64,000 nt of DNA, taken from assembly GCA_025055285.1 (NCBI GenBank), contig JANWXM010000002.1:146355-210354 (forward strand), given 5' to 3'. The DNA comes from Saprospiraceae bacterium. GTDB taxonomy: Bacteria; Bacteroidota; Bacteroidia; Chitinophagales; Saprospiraceae. Below the pieces are notes generated by a model that did not search any database, was not told the DNA's origin, and was given only the letters and a program-made list of their open reading frames with translations. Positions 26,398-35,375 of this stretch are shown in pieces (positions within the stretch are counted from its first letter, which is position 1; each line of letters begins with the position of its first letter). Both the position numbers and the translations under genes were made by a program.

Positions 26398-27144
26398 GTG
26401 TTTTCTATGCTTCTACGTACAAGAGGTATTGTGATACATACTCGCAAGTATGGAGAGACCAGCGTTATCTCGGACATTTTTACCGAGGCGCGAGGGCTAC
26501 ACGGTTTCATTGCAGGCGGGGTGCGAACGCCCAAAGCGCGCATGCCTTACAGCCTCTTTCAGCCCATGACTGTTGTGGAATTGGTCTGCTACTTTCGCGA
26601 CTCGCCTCCTCGATTAAATCGATTAAAGGAAATACGAGCGGCATTAGTATTCCAACGCATTCCTTTCGACATCCATCGCGGAGCCGTTGCTCTTTTTATG
26701 GCAGAAGTATGTCGGAAAATTCTTCACGAGGGAGAGGAAAATCCCGCCCTTTTTGCCTTCATAGAAGAGTATCTCCGTTGGCTAGACCAAACTGAGTATC
26801 CCATCGCTAACCTCCACTTGCACTTCTTACTTCATGTATCGCATCACCTAGGGTTTCAGATAGCACCTATCGAGGCTACGCCAGTTTTTTTCGACATCCA
26901 AGAAGGCATCTTTAGAACAACTCCTCCCGACCACCCTTTAAGGCTCGACGTCCAGGTCTCAACCCATATGCAACAACTCCTTCATTATCCTCTCCAACGA
27001 TGCCATGAGCTGAACATATCCAAATTAGAACGCAGAACTTTGTTGGACGGGCTTCTGCTTTTCTATCGCCTTCGCATTCCGGGTTTTCATACTGTCCACA
27101 CGCCGGCAATTTTGGACATGGTGCTGAGCAAAATGGAAAACTGA
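26398..27144 (+). CDS. recO: DNA repair protein RecO
   Basis: A 248-residue RecO-family protein, which loads RecA on SSB-coated single strands with RecR during gap repair. The N-terminal OB-fold shows TRGIVIHTRKYGETSVISDIFTEARGLHGFIAGGVR. The zinc-finger Cys set of many RecO proteins is not visible in the C-terminal half, which is common in this phylum. The start could be the GTG at 26398, directly after the preceding stop, or the ATG at 26407. Confidence 0.88.
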   Translation: MFSMLLRTRGIVIHTRKYGETSVISDIFTEARGLHGFIAGGVRTPKARMPYSLFQPMTVVELVCYFRDSPPRLNRLKEIRAALVFQRIPFDIHRGAVALFMAEVCRKILHEGEENPALFAFIEEYLRWLDQTEYPIANLHLHFLLHVSHHLGFQIAPIEATPVFFDIQEGIFRTTPPDHPLRLDVQVSTHMQQLLHYPLQRCHELNISKLERRTLLDGLLLFYRLRIPGFHTVHTPAILDMVLSKMEN

Positions 27145-27225
27145 AAGGGCTATGCGTGAAACTTTAGCCAATCGCCGCACCTTCGCTGTCGATACGCTTC
27201 CTTCAAAGTTGGTATTTCTTTAGAA

Positions 27226-27945
27226 ATGGCTCTCTTGTACTTTTCCTTGTCGCGTTGGGCCGACCGCTTTCTGAGGTATGGAAAGGGCATTGTTCCTCGA
27301 GCTTGGCGAATGCCCGTGCGGACGACAGCCTACTTCCATAGTCCGGAGGCGGAACCCGAACTTCGCTACTTACATTGTTTGTGTAAGCATTTCCGCACGG
27401 CAGTGGACGTAGGTGCCAACCACGGATACTATGCCTATCGAATGGCACGTCTCTTCGAACAGGTATATGCCTTTGAGGCAAACACTTTCGAGGACTTTGA
27501 TTTATGGCACTACAGAAGAACCAACTTGCATGTATTTCCGTATGGTTTGTCCGACCGTAAGGGGCTTGCGACTCTCTATGTGCCAGTTTGTGAGGGTAGG
27601 CCGTTGGCGGGATGGGCCTCTATTGAGCGGCGGACTTTGTCGTTCGCACAAAGCTTTCAAGAGATTCAGGTTCGCGTCGAGCGCTTGGACGACCAAGCGT
27701 TCGTTCAAGAGCGCCCTATTGACCTAATAAAGCTCGATGTTGAGGGAAGTGAATTGAACGTCTTGCGCGGAGGTGAGCAGGTTATTCGCCGCGACCGGCC
27801 CGTATTGATTATTGAAGACAACCCAGAACAGCGCACCGAACTACGGGCTTGGCTAGAAGCTTTAGGTTATCAATCCCTTGCACCCAAACAGTGGATGGGC
27901 AAAAAGCTATCCTCACCTAATCTAGTTTGGGTAGCAACTACCTAA
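27226..27945 (+). CDS. FkbM-family methyltransferase, copy 1
   Basis: A 239-residue class I S-adenosylmethionine-dependent methyltransferase of the FkbM group, which O-methylates sugars or polyketides. The cofactor motif is AVDVGANHGYYAYRMA, followed by VYAFEAN, and the family block is LIKLDVEGSELNVLRGG with an intact Asp-x-Glu-Gly. The substrate is unknown; a surface glycan is likely given the GDP-sugar and glycosyltransferase genes in the window. A second, diverged member follows 165 bp downstream. Confidence 0.82.
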   Translation: MALLYFSLSRWADRFLRYGKGIVPRAWRMPVRTTAYFHSPEAEPELRYLHCLCKHFRTAVDVGANHGYYAYRMARLFEQVYAFEANTFEDFDLWHYRRTNLHVFPYGLSDRKGLATLYVPVCEGRPLAGWASIERRTLSFAQSFQEIQVRVERLDDQAFVQERPIDLIKLDVEGSELNVLRGGEQVIRRDRPVLIIEDNPEQRTELRAWLEALGYQSLAPKQWMGKKLSSPNLVWVATT

Positions 27946-28110
27946 AAATCAGCTGTCGATGGCGTTTCTCTTACTTCAGAGAAGATGCAGAGATAGAATT
28001 CATGATTGACTTTGTGCTTTTAAAAAAGCCCATAGGTCTTGAATGTGCAAGTGCCAATCCTAGACTAGAGAGCGCCTTGGTCTATCAGAGCGCCCAATTA
28101 GGGAAAGGTC

Positions 28111-29043
28111 ATGCGTACGAATCCACAAGTATTGTTACAAGCATTAGACCGGTTGGAAGAGTTAGCCGGAGCCTCTTTTTGGGAAAGACTATGGTTTAGC
28201 CCACTTCGGCATGTTGAAGTTGCACTGTATCGGGCTTTACCAGCAGCCAGGCAAGAACGTAACGCAAGATGCCAGACGTTCTTTGGCGTTCCTATGCATC
28301 TTCTCCTGCCCTTTGGGTCAGATATTTACACCACGGGTGGCAAAACGCAACCTGCCGAAATCCGCTTAGCCCGTTTCTTCGTTCGATACCTGCGCGAAGG
28401 CGATAGCTTAGTGGACTTCGGAGCGGAGTACGGCTATTTCTCTCTACTGGTCTCTAAGTTGGTTGGTACAACTGGTCATGTTGTGGCTTTTGAGCCAGCT
28501 CCCGCTGCGTATGCCATATTGAAAATCAATTGCAAAGGATTGAGCAATCTCTCGACCTATCACTTGGCGCTATCCAACAGAGAAGCCCTGCAAACCTTTT
28601 ACGAGTTCTCTGGCATATATTCAGGTTACAATACATTCGAACTCGATCAAATCGAAAGAGAAGAGTGGTTCGCTGAGTGCTCTCCTCGCATTGTCAAGGT
28701 TCCCTGTGTGCGGCTGGATACCTTCCTGTCTGAGATGAACTATCGGCCAACTTTTCTGCGCATTGCCATTGAAAGCAGCAAAGAAAAAGTCATCAGCGGG
28801 GCTATGGGCTACCTCGAACGTCATTTGCCTACCGTGATCTTGCGCTATCGAACTCAGCAGACAGATGCATCGTCAAATCAGCGCACCGAGGCCCTACTAA
28901 GAGCTTTGCGTTATGCTCCCTTTTGCATTACCTCTTCCGGTGAACTTCGACCGGTTGACGACGCGACAGACTACCTATTGAAGAGTCGCTTGGATGTGGA
29001 ATACCTCATTTATACTTCTCATGGCATAAATTCCTCATCGTAG
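28111..29043 (+). CDS. FkbM-family methyltransferase-like protein, copy 2 (diverged)
   Basis: A 310-residue protein with about 70 extra N-terminal helical residues ahead of the methyltransferase domain. The cofactor motif SLVDFGAEYGYFSLLVSK and VVAFEPAPAAYA are recognisable, but the family block reads FLRIAIESSKEKVISGA, in which the Asp of the DxEG signature is Ala and the Gly is Ser. It may be a non-catalytic relative or act on a different substrate. The 3' end overlaps the convergent glucosaminidase gene by 25 bases. Confidence 0.75.
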   Translation: MRTNPQVLLQALDRLEELAGASFWERLWFSPLRHVEVALYRALPAARQERNARCQTFFGVPMHLLLPFGSDIYTTGGKTQPAEIRLARFFVRYLREGDSLVDFGAEYGYFSLLVSKLVGTTGHVVAFEPAPAAYAILKINCKGLSNLSTYHLALSNREALQTFYEFSGIYSGYNTFELDQIEREEWFAECSPRIVKVPCVRLDTFLSEMNYRPTFLRIAIESSKEKVISGAMGYLERHLPTVILRYRTQQTDASSNQRTEALLRALRYAPFCITSSGELRPVDDATDYLLKSRLDVEYLIYTSHGINSSS

Positions 29044-29846
29044 CGGTTTAAGTTCAAATTTTCGATTAAAGCAATGAGCTTTTGCGCGTATAGAGGGTCG
29101 GTAGCGTAGCCCAATTGCTGTAATCCCTTTGCCCAAGCGCGATAGTCTGTTGGGTCGAGCTTGAATAGTGCAGCGTAGCGTTTGCTGTCTTTGAGCAACC
29201 GACTGTGCGCTCGATAGCTGCTCCACACATTGTCGTATCGAACAAAGAAGTCCTTGTGAGAGTCGTCCGTGAAGTTCACACAGTGACCGCGTTTGCAAGT
29301 CTTAGAAAAGCATTTTATGCCAAAGTGATTGTTTGTCTTCCGGGCCAGGGGGCTATCTCCCGCATTGCTTTCAAGCAGCCCTTGGGCAAGCGAAATGCTC
29401 GCTGGAATGCCGAACCGGCGCATTTCGGCCTGAGCCACTGGTGCAAAGCGCTCAACATAGGCTTTACACAACTCAAGCGAGCGCTCTACTTCTTCAGGTG
29501 AACATCCGTTGCGGCGAGCAAAGGAGGGATCTATGGCAAAGCGCGTGTGCCCTTTTGCATTATCGGGTAATGTTACCTGTACGCGGTGAGCTTCCGTCTG
29601 GCGGAACGAGAGGGCTGTTGGTGGCTCTGTGAGCTTGGCAGGTCTGATGACTCCTGCAGCAGGAAGCGTGCGAGGATTTTCTGAGCGATAATCGAAGCTA
29701 ATAACAATTCGATCTGTCCAAATCAAGTATAGCAATGCTAGCAGGACGAGGCATTTCCAAATCAAATTGCTGTCCGTGTGCTCATCTTCTTCAACGAGGA
29801 ATGTTGAACGAGCGGCATCCATGTAGTCGAGGGTAGTCTTTTTCAT
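29019..29846 (-). CDS. Membrane-anchored glucosaminidase (peptidoglycan hydrolase)
   Basis: A 275-residue protein with one N-terminal membrane helix (about 29-45), a linker of 60-70 residues, and a glucosaminidase/FlgJ-type domain (residues 120-270). The catalytic Glu lies in SLAQGLLESNAGDSPLARKTNNHFGIK, followed by FFVRYDNVWSSYRAHSRLL and LQQLGYATDPLYAQKLIALIE, all typical of cell-wall beta-N-acetylglucosaminidases. It should act in the periplasm, releasing muropeptides. I chose ATG 29846 because it puts the membrane helix near the N-terminus; the frame is open to 29930. Confidence 0.88.
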   Translation of the reverse strand: MKKTTLDYMDAARSTFLVEEDEHTDSNLIWKCLVLLALLYLIWTDRIVISFDYRSENPRTLPAAGVIRPAKLTEPPTALSFRQTEAHRVQVTLPDNAKGHTRFAIDPSFARRNGCSPEEVERSLELCKAYVERFAPVAQAEMRRFGIPASISLAQGLLESNAGDSPLARKTNNHFGIKCFSKTCKRGHCVNFTDDSHKDFFVRYDNVWSSYRAHSRLLKDSKRYAALFKLDPTDYRAWAKGLQQLGYATDPLYAQKLIALIENLNLNRYDEEFMP

Positions 29847-30071
29847 AGCACTCCTTTTTGTTTTAAATTTCGATGCAAATAAACAAATTGTTTTAAAAAC
29901 AACCAAATCTTTTGGCCACTTTTTTTTCATCGCATTTTTTTGAGCTGCCGTCCTATTTTTGCTGCTAGCGATGTTGCTCTCCTTTTGAAGAAATGAGCAA
30001 ATACAAAAGAGTTATTTTGAGGCATTCGCATTTTATTGCATTTTTTAGCGGTTCTTCTTGCACATTCCTTT

Positions 30072-30920
30072 ATGAATATTATTGCTGACTGTGGTTCGAC
30101 AAAATGCGACTGGCTTTTAGTTAGAAATGGACGAGACCGCGATCTGGTCAACACCCAAGGTTTTAGCCCTTTTTTTCACACGACTGAGGAAATTGAAGAC
30201 ATCCTTCGCAGCCAATTGCTCCCTAAGTTGCCCGACTGGACTGCAGCAGAACGGGTGTGGTTTTACGGCACGGGCATTCACGACGAGGATCGCGCAGCAG
30301 TTGTTCGGCGAGCGCTTCAAGCCGTTTTCCCTTCTGTTGAAGTTGAAGTATATCACGACTTGTTGGGGGCAGCCCGTGCAGTGTGTCAGCGTAGCGCAGG
30401 GATCGCCTGTATCCTAGGCACAGGCTCGAACAGCTGTTACTACGATGGAAGCCGAATTGTAGATAATGTGCCTTCCCTAGGATGGCTTCTGGGCGATGAA
30501 GGCAGCGGCACACACCTCGGAAAAGCGCTACTGCGGGCCTGGTTCTATCGCGAATTGCCAGCCGACCTAAACAACGCTTTCAATGCTGAATACCCGGAGG
30601 GACCTGTATCCATAAAGAATCGCATTTACGAAAAAGGAGGAAACGCCTATTTAGCAACCTTCACCACGTTTCTTAGCGCTCATCTTCAGCACCCGTTCAT
30701 CCGCAATTTGGTGGCTGAGTGCCTCGGAGAGTTTCTAGACCGCCACGTGCGCAAATACAGCGGCTATCAACACGTACCTGTGCATTTTGTAGGTGCCATA
30801 GCCCATCACTTTAGCGAGGTGCTAGCAGAATGCCTGCACAAGCGAAACATGCGGCTTGGCCTCATCGTGCGCAAACCCGTATATGCCTTGGGCGAGTACC
30901 ACATGCCTCTTGCTGAATAA
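30072..30920 (+). CDS. BadF/BcrA-type sugar kinase, probable N-acetylglucosamine kinase
   Basis: A 282-residue cytoplasmic kinase of the ASKHA superfamily. The phosphate-1 motif is ADCGSTKCDWLLV (5-17), the phosphate-2 region is CILGTGSNSCYYDG, and LGWLLGDEGSGTHLGK is the adenosine-side block typical of the GlcNAc kinases within the BadF family. It would phosphorylate amino sugar released from peptidoglycan. It is 24 bases upstream of pfkA and 225 bases from the divergent glucosaminidase gene, which supports a cell-wall recycling role. The exact sugar is inferred. Confidence 0.82.
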   Translation: MNIIADCGSTKCDWLLVRNGRDRDLVNTQGFSPFFHTTEEIEDILRSQLLPKLPDWTAAERVWFYGTGIHDEDRAAVVRRALQAVFPSVEVEVYHDLLGAARAVCQRSAGIACILGTGSNSCYYDGSRIVDNVPSLGWLLGDEGSGTHLGKALLRAWFYRELPADLNNAFNAEYPEGPVSIKNRIYEKGGNAYLATFTTFLSAHLQHPFIRNLVAECLGEFLDRHVRKYSGYQHVPVHFVGAIAHHFSEVLAECLHKRNMRLGLIVRKPVYALGEYHMPLAE

Positions 30921-30944
30921 CTGAGCCTAACGTCTCCTCTTAAC

Positions 30945-31931
30945 ATGAAAGACATCAAGCGTATCGCAGTTTTCACCTCCGGCGGCGACGCGCCAGGTAT
31001 GAATGCTGCTATTCGTGCAGTCGTACGCAATGCCCTGCACAATGACCTGCACGTCTTTGGCATTCATCGCGGTTATCAAGGCATGATCGAAGGGCAGATT
31101 CGCCGGCTAGAGACCCACGATGTTAGTAACATTATTCACCGAGGAGGAACGGTATTGAAAACAGCGCGTTGCCCAGAGTTCCTAACACCGGAGGGCCGAA
31201 GACGCGCTTACGAGAACTTGAGTTACAATGATATCGACGCACTTGTGGCCATTGGCGGAAATGGCACACTCAAGGGTGCGCTCGAGTTCGCCCGTGAATA
31301 CCCAGACATCGCCGTTGTTGGCCTGCCCGGAACCATCGACAATGACCTGTATGGCACCGACTTTTCGATTGGTTTCGATACTGCTGTAAATACGGCCATG
31401 GAAGCAGTAGACCGGATTCGCGATACTGCCGATTCGCACAATCGCCTGTTTTTCGTGGAAGTCATGGGGCGCCATTCGGGCTACATTGCCCTCCACACAG
31501 GTATTGCAGGCGGTGCCGGCGGTGTGATCATTCCGGAAGAAGATATGGATTTTGAAGAGTTGATTAAATTGCTCAAACGCGGTACAGCACGCAAGAAATT
31601 ATTTAGCATTGTGATCGTAGCTGAGGAGAGTCGCATGGGCAACGTGTTTACTTTGGCTGAGCGAGTGTCACAACACGTCAATGAATACGACGACGTGCGG
31701 GTAACTGTCATCGGCCACTTGCAGCGAGGAGGGTCTCCCTCTGCATTCGACCGCGTGTTAGCGAGTGTCTTGGGTTTCCACGCTGTTGAGGCACTCATAG
31801 CCGGACAGACAGGTATCATGGTAGGCATTCGGAATAATCAAGTTCACTACACTCCTCTCGAAGAGGCTATTTCTAAGCCTAAAAAGCCGAACAAGAGTCT
31901 GTTGCGGATGGCGCATATTTTGGCGCAGTAA
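30945..31931 (+). CDS. pfkA: 6-phosphofructokinase
   Basis: A 328-residue ATP-type phosphofructokinase, the committed step of glycolysis. Seen are FTSGGDAPGMNAAIRAVVR (11-28), the catalytic PGTIDND with its Asp, the MGRHSGY block and LQRGGSPSAFDR. Odd: the nucleotide/Mg motif that is usually GGDGS reads GGNGT, so the first Asp, which contacts Mg-ATP in the E. coli enzyme, is Asn. It is also not GGDD, the pyrophosphate-using form. It probably forms one transcript with the upstream kinase and perhaps with the mutase gene 65 bases downstream. Confidence 0.9.
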   Translation: MKDIKRIAVFTSGGDAPGMNAAIRAVVRNALHNDLHVFGIHRGYQGMIEGQIRRLETHDVSNIIHRGGTVLKTARCPEFLTPEGRRRAYENLSYNDIDALVAIGGNGTLKGALEFAREYPDIAVVGLPGTIDNDLYGTDFSIGFDTAVNTAMEAVDRIRDTADSHNRLFFVEVMGRHSGYIALHTGIAGGAGGVIIPEEDMDFEELIKLLKRGTARKKLFSIVIVAEESRMGNVFTLAERVSQHVNEYDDVRVTVIGHLQRGGSPSAFDRVLASVLGFHAVEALIAGQTGIMVGIRNNQVHYTPLEEAISKPKKPNKSLLRMAHILAQ

Positions 31932-31996
31932 AGGCAACCATGGAATAGTATTCCCTGCCGACGACCAAGCCATTTATTCAAAAGGTATTTGCATTC

Positions 31997-33385
31997 ATGC
32001 CGCTTATCAAGAGTATTTCCGGTTTTCGAGGCACCTTAGGAGGGCGCGCAGGCGATAACTTAACCCCTCAGGACATCGTAGCATGCACGGCAGCTTTTGG
32101 ACAATGGGTTTTGCATACTACAAGGAACGCAAAAATTGTCGTCGGAACCGACGGCCGTCCTTCGCGCGAAGTCGTAAGTGGGCTAGTCATCCACACTTTA
32201 CAGGCTCAGGGCATTCAGGTAATTAGCGCAGGGCTGACTACTACCCCTACTTTAGAAATGGCCGTAGTGTGGGAGAAAGCCGGAGGAGGAATTGTCATCA
32301 CAGCTAGCCATAATCCCGTAGAGTGGAACGCACTTAAACTACTCAATGCCCACGGTGAGTTCATCAGTGCTGCCGACGGCCATGAGGTTCTCGAGTTTCT
32401 TCGACAAGGAAATATCGAATACGCCTCTGTGCATTGCCTCGGGCAATGCGAACAGCGAACGGACTTTATCGAGCGCCACATTCAAAGTATCTTGACCTTA
32501 CCGACTGTAAATGTAGAGGCTATTCGTTCCTGCCGGTTCCGAGTCGTAGTAGATCCTGTCAACTCTACCGGTGCATTGGCTTTACCACCACTTCTCGAAG
32601 CCCTAGGTTGTCGTGTAACCTTAATTAACGGTGAAGTTACAGGGTTTTTTGCCCATAACCCTGAGCCGTTGCCAGAACACTTGAGCCAACTGAGCGAGGC
32701 TGTTTTGCGTGAAAAGGCCCACTTAGGCATAGCCGTTGACCCAGACGTAGATCGGTTAGTCTTCATTAGCGAAAATGGTCAACCCTTTGGCGAAGAGTAT
32801 ACCCTAGTGGCGATAGCCGATTATATTTTGAGCCTACACGGTCCTGGCGGAGCAACTGTATCAAACTTGTCCTCCTCGCGAGCTTTACAAGACATCGCTG
32901 CACGCCACAAGGCACGCTACTACGCCGCTCCTGTGGGCGAGGTAAACGTTGTCGAGAAGATGAAAACAGTTGGCGCTGTTATCGGCGGTGAGGGAAATGG
33001 CGGTGTCATCTACCCTGCCTTGCACTATGGCCGAGACGCCCTTGTAGGTACTGCCCTCTTCCTCACTCATCTAGCTACGCAGGCTAAAAGTGCTTCGGAA
33101 TTGCGTCGCACCTATCCAGACTATTTTATGGTAAAAAGCCGCCTAACGTGGAATTCCGATGTGCCTTTAGAGCACATATTCTCCTCCTTGAGAGAAAAAT
33201 ACAAAAACTTCCCGATCAATAGCGAAGATGGCTTAAAGATAGATTTTCCTAATGGGTGGGTTCACCTTCGGCCCTCTAATACCGAGCCCATTGTGCGCCT
33301 CTATGCTGAGGCAAACAGTCCAGAGCAAGCGCATCAACTGGCAGCATCTGTGCAAGAAGACGTCTTAAACACCCTTCGCGTTTAG
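31997..33385 (+). CDS. glmM: Phosphoglucosamine mutase-like alpha-D-phosphohexomutase
   Basis: A 462-residue cytoplasmic phosphohexomutase. The phosphoserine is Ser104 in ITASHNP, the metal loop is DPDVDRL near 247-253, the sugar-recognition loop is GGEGNGGVIYP near 325, and the phosphate-binding loop is RPSNTEP near 430. The GEGNGG loop favours phosphoglucosamine (GlmM-type) over phosphomannose or phosphoglucose mutases, which usually carry GExSGH. It would convert glucosamine-6-phosphate to glucosamine-1-phosphate for UDP-GlcNAc. The gene position after a GlcNAc kinase and pfkA fits amino-sugar metabolism. Confidence 0.85.
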   Translation: MPLIKSISGFRGTLGGRAGDNLTPQDIVACTAAFGQWVLHTTRNAKIVVGTDGRPSREVVSGLVIHTLQAQGIQVISAGLTTTPTLEMAVVWEKAGGGIVITASHNPVEWNALKLLNAHGEFISAADGHEVLEFLRQGNIEYASVHCLGQCEQRTDFIERHIQSILTLPTVNVEAIRSCRFRVVVDPVNSTGALALPPLLEALGCRVTLINGEVTGFFAHNPEPLPEHLSQLSEAVLREKAHLGIAVDPDVDRLVFISENGQPFGEEYTLVAIADYILSLHGPGGATVSNLSSSRALQDIAARHKARYYAAPVGEVNVVEKMKTVGAVIGGEGNGGVIYPALHYGRDALVGTALFLTHLATQAKSASELRRTYPDYFMVKSRLTWNSDVPLEHIFSSLREKYKNFPINSEDGLKIDFPNGWVHLRPSNTEPIVRLYAEANSPEQAHQLAASVQEDVLNTLRV

Positions 33386-33500
33386 ACCTTCTCTAGGCGC
33401 TTTGCGCAAAACGCAAGCGTCTCCACTTCCTCCTCTCAAGTAGCTGCCTTGTGGAGGAGATATCTGGTCTGGCGGTTTTCTCAACATCCTTGAAGTGGGC

Positions 33501-33749
33501 TTAATTTACCGCAATTACTCCGGCAATCTCAGGTATTTTACCCTTAATAGCCTCTGCAATACCTGCGCGCAGGGTCATTTCTGACATAGCACATGACTCG
33601 CACATGCCCGTCCAACGCACCTGCACGTACATGTCATCGGTAACATCCACTACCTCTACGTCACCGCCGTCGGCATTCAAGTGAGGCCTCACAGCGCGAA
33701 GTGCTTCCTCAATACGCCGAAGTAGTTCTGCTTTGGTATCATCGCACAT
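33501..33749 (-). CDS. NifU C-terminal-domain Fe-S scaffold/carrier
   Basis: An 82-residue protein consisting only of the Nfu/NifU C-terminal domain. The CxxC cluster-binding motif is in TGMCESCAMSEMTLRAGIAEAI, and RPHLNADGGDVEVVDV is the family N-terminal block. It carries 4Fe-4S clusters to target proteins in the cytoplasm and would work alongside carriers such as Mrp. I chose ATG 33749; a start at 33761 would add four residues. A TACTTTTG promoter element lies 39 bases upstream. Confidence 0.9.
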   Translation of the reverse strand: MCDDTKAELLRRIEEALRAVRPHLNADGGDVEVVDVTDDMYVQVRWTGMCESCAMSEMTLRAGIAEAIKGKIPEIAGVIAVN

Positions 33750-33787
33750 ACGTCCTGACAAGTTGTATGGTCTCTAGCAACGCTAGG

Positions 33788-33795
33788 CAAAAGTA
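33788..33795 (-). promoter_or_regulatory. Candidate -7 promoter element of the Nfu gene
   Basis: Minus-strand TACTTTTG (TAnnTTTG), giving a leader of about 30 bases; it lies just beyond the stop of msrA. Confidence 0.4.
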
Positions 33796-33798
33796 GCC

Positions 33799-34464
33799 TT
33801 ACTGCTTCAAATAGTCGCGAAACTTCTGACGGAACTTTTCCACTTTAGGCCCTACGACGTAAATGCAGTAAGGCTGAGCAGGATTGTTTCGGTAATAATT
33901 TTGATGATAGTCTTCTGCCTTGTAAAAGCGCTCTAAGGGGACGATTTCAGTCACAATAGGCTTTGGCCAAAGTTTTGCTGCGGCTTTTTTAGCCTCTTGA
34001 GCGATTCGCTTCTGTTCAGGATTGTGGTACAGAATAATCGATCGATACTGAGGGCCCACGTCGTTTCCCTGACGGTTGAGGGTAGTAGGGTCATGTATGG
34101 TGAAGAACACCTCTAGGAGTTCGGCGTAAGAGACTACCGAAGGGTCATAGGTGATTTGCACCACTTCGGCATGACCAGTTGTGCCTGTACACACTTGGCG
34201 GTACGTAGGATTAGGTATGTGCCCACCTGCATAGCCGCTTTCCACTTTTAGTACGCCTTTCATTTCTTGATAAACAGCCTCCAAACACCAAAAACATCCG
34301 CCGCCAAGAGTAGCAACCTCTATAGAATCCGGCTTTTGCTCAACAGAGCGCTGAGGGATTAACTCTTCTGTTTTTTCCATAGATGACTCAATAGATGAAG
34401 CTGGCCGCGATAAACACGCCACAAATAAACAGGGGAGAATAACTCCTGCAATTGGCATTTCCAT
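33799..34464 (-). CDS. msrA: Peptide methionine-(S)-sulfoxide reductase, lipoprotein form
   Basis: A 221-residue MsrA with the active-site motif [12 protein letters not shown] near residues 57-68 and the [15 protein letters not shown] and [12 protein letters not shown] blocks. It reduces oxidised Met in proteins. The N-terminus ([17 protein letters not shown]) looks like a lipoprotein signal with a lipobox Cys at residue 17, so the enzyme is probably attached to a membrane and repairs periplasmic proteins. No MsrB domain is fused and no msrB is adjacent. The start at 34464 gives the best signal peptide; the frame is open to 34512. Confidence 0.9.
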   Translation of the reverse strand: MEMPIAGVILPCLFVACLSRPASSIESSMEKTEELIPQRSVEQKPDSIEVATLGGGCFWCLEAVYQEMKGVLKVESGYAGGHIPNPTYRQVCTGTTGHAEVVQITYDPSVVSYAELLEVFFTIHDPTTLNRQGNDVGPQYRSIILYHNPEQKRIAQEAKKAAAKLWPKPIVTEIVPLERFYKAEDYHQNYYRNNPAQPYCIYVVGPKVEKFRQKFRDYLKQ

Positions 34465-34538
34465 GATGCGTGCACTACGCCATTTTATCCTCAAAAACAT
34501 CCCCTGAGCCAATTTGGTTTTAGAGAAAAATTCTTCTT

Positions 34539-35336
34539 CTAAAGAGAGGGTGGAGAATATAGCACAGCGTACCCTAGGCGGCGATTTGGCAAGAGCGTTG
34601 TTTTTGGGCCTGGCAAATAGCTAAGAAAGCGCTGCAAACCCGCCCATTTTGATTCGTCCAGAGGATAACTAATATTTTTTTGAAAGTATGTTTCCAGGTC
34701 AAAATCCGGAAAAGTCGGTAAAATTTTAACGAGTTTTGGAATTTGGGCGATGCCATCGGCTAGCGCTTCATTGAATTGGCGGACAAAATTGTCGGCCAAA
34801 GGGCGCGTGCTAATCCATGCGGCAAAGACAAAAGGCAAGCCTGTCCAGTCTTTCCAAACTTGGCCTAAATCGTACACATAAGGGAAGCGTTTTTCCAAGC
34901 CAATAGCTCGGTCTCCGATGACTAAGCCCGCTGTATCGCCTCCGATGGCGCGCTCGTAGCCGTAAAAGGCTGGCAGCAACTTTGGACTAATGCCCCAATA
35001 ATGCTGACACAGAATCGGCACCAACGCTACAGAGGTTCGCGAGTGAAAATCTAACAATAGATAGCGCACTTGATCAATAGGTTTTTCAGAAAAAATGCAC
35101 ACAGTGCGAACTGCTCCAATGGCGCCGATACAAAAGTCAGATACCAAATGCGCCTCTGGTAGTTCAGGAATGACGGCTACGGGCGCGAGTGCCAAGTCGG
35201 CTTCGTCTCGAAGCAATTTCTGGGCGCACATCGAAGGGATGTCTAGACTCAACTCTAGATGTTCGGCCAATGGGCTGCGGAGTAAACCGTAGATGAAGGG
35301 TTTAGTATTTAAGTAACTGACCACCGAAAGGCGCAT
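34539..35336 (-). CDS. mqnA: Chorismate dehydratase of the futalosine pathway
   Basis: A 265-residue MqnA-family protein (periplasmic-binding-protein fold used as an enzyme), which converts chorismate to 3-enolpyruvylbenzoate, the first step of the futalosine route to menaquinone. Visible blocks are [17 protein letters not shown] at the start, [13 protein letters not shown], and [13 protein letters not shown]. The neighbour mqnE, 39 bases upstream on the same strand, supplies the next step, so this is a two-gene unit. MqnB, MqnC and MqnD are not in the window. Confidence 0.92.
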   Translation of the reverse strand: MRLSVVSYLNTKPFIYGLLRSPLAEHLELSLDIPSMCAQKLLRDEADLALAPVAVIPELPEAHLVSDFCIGAIGAVRTVCIFSEKPIDQVRYLLLDFHSRTSVALVPILCQHYWGISPKLLPAFYGYERAIGGDTAGLVIGDRAIGLEKRFPYVYDLGQVWKDWTGLPFVFAAWISTRPLADNFVRQFNEALADGIAQIPKLVKILPTFPDFDLETYFQKNISYPLDESKWAGLQRFLSYLPGPKTTLLPNRRLGYAVLYSPPSL

Positions 35337-35375
35337 ATGCCCGAAAGAATAAGAAGCAGTTTGAAGTACTAAAAA

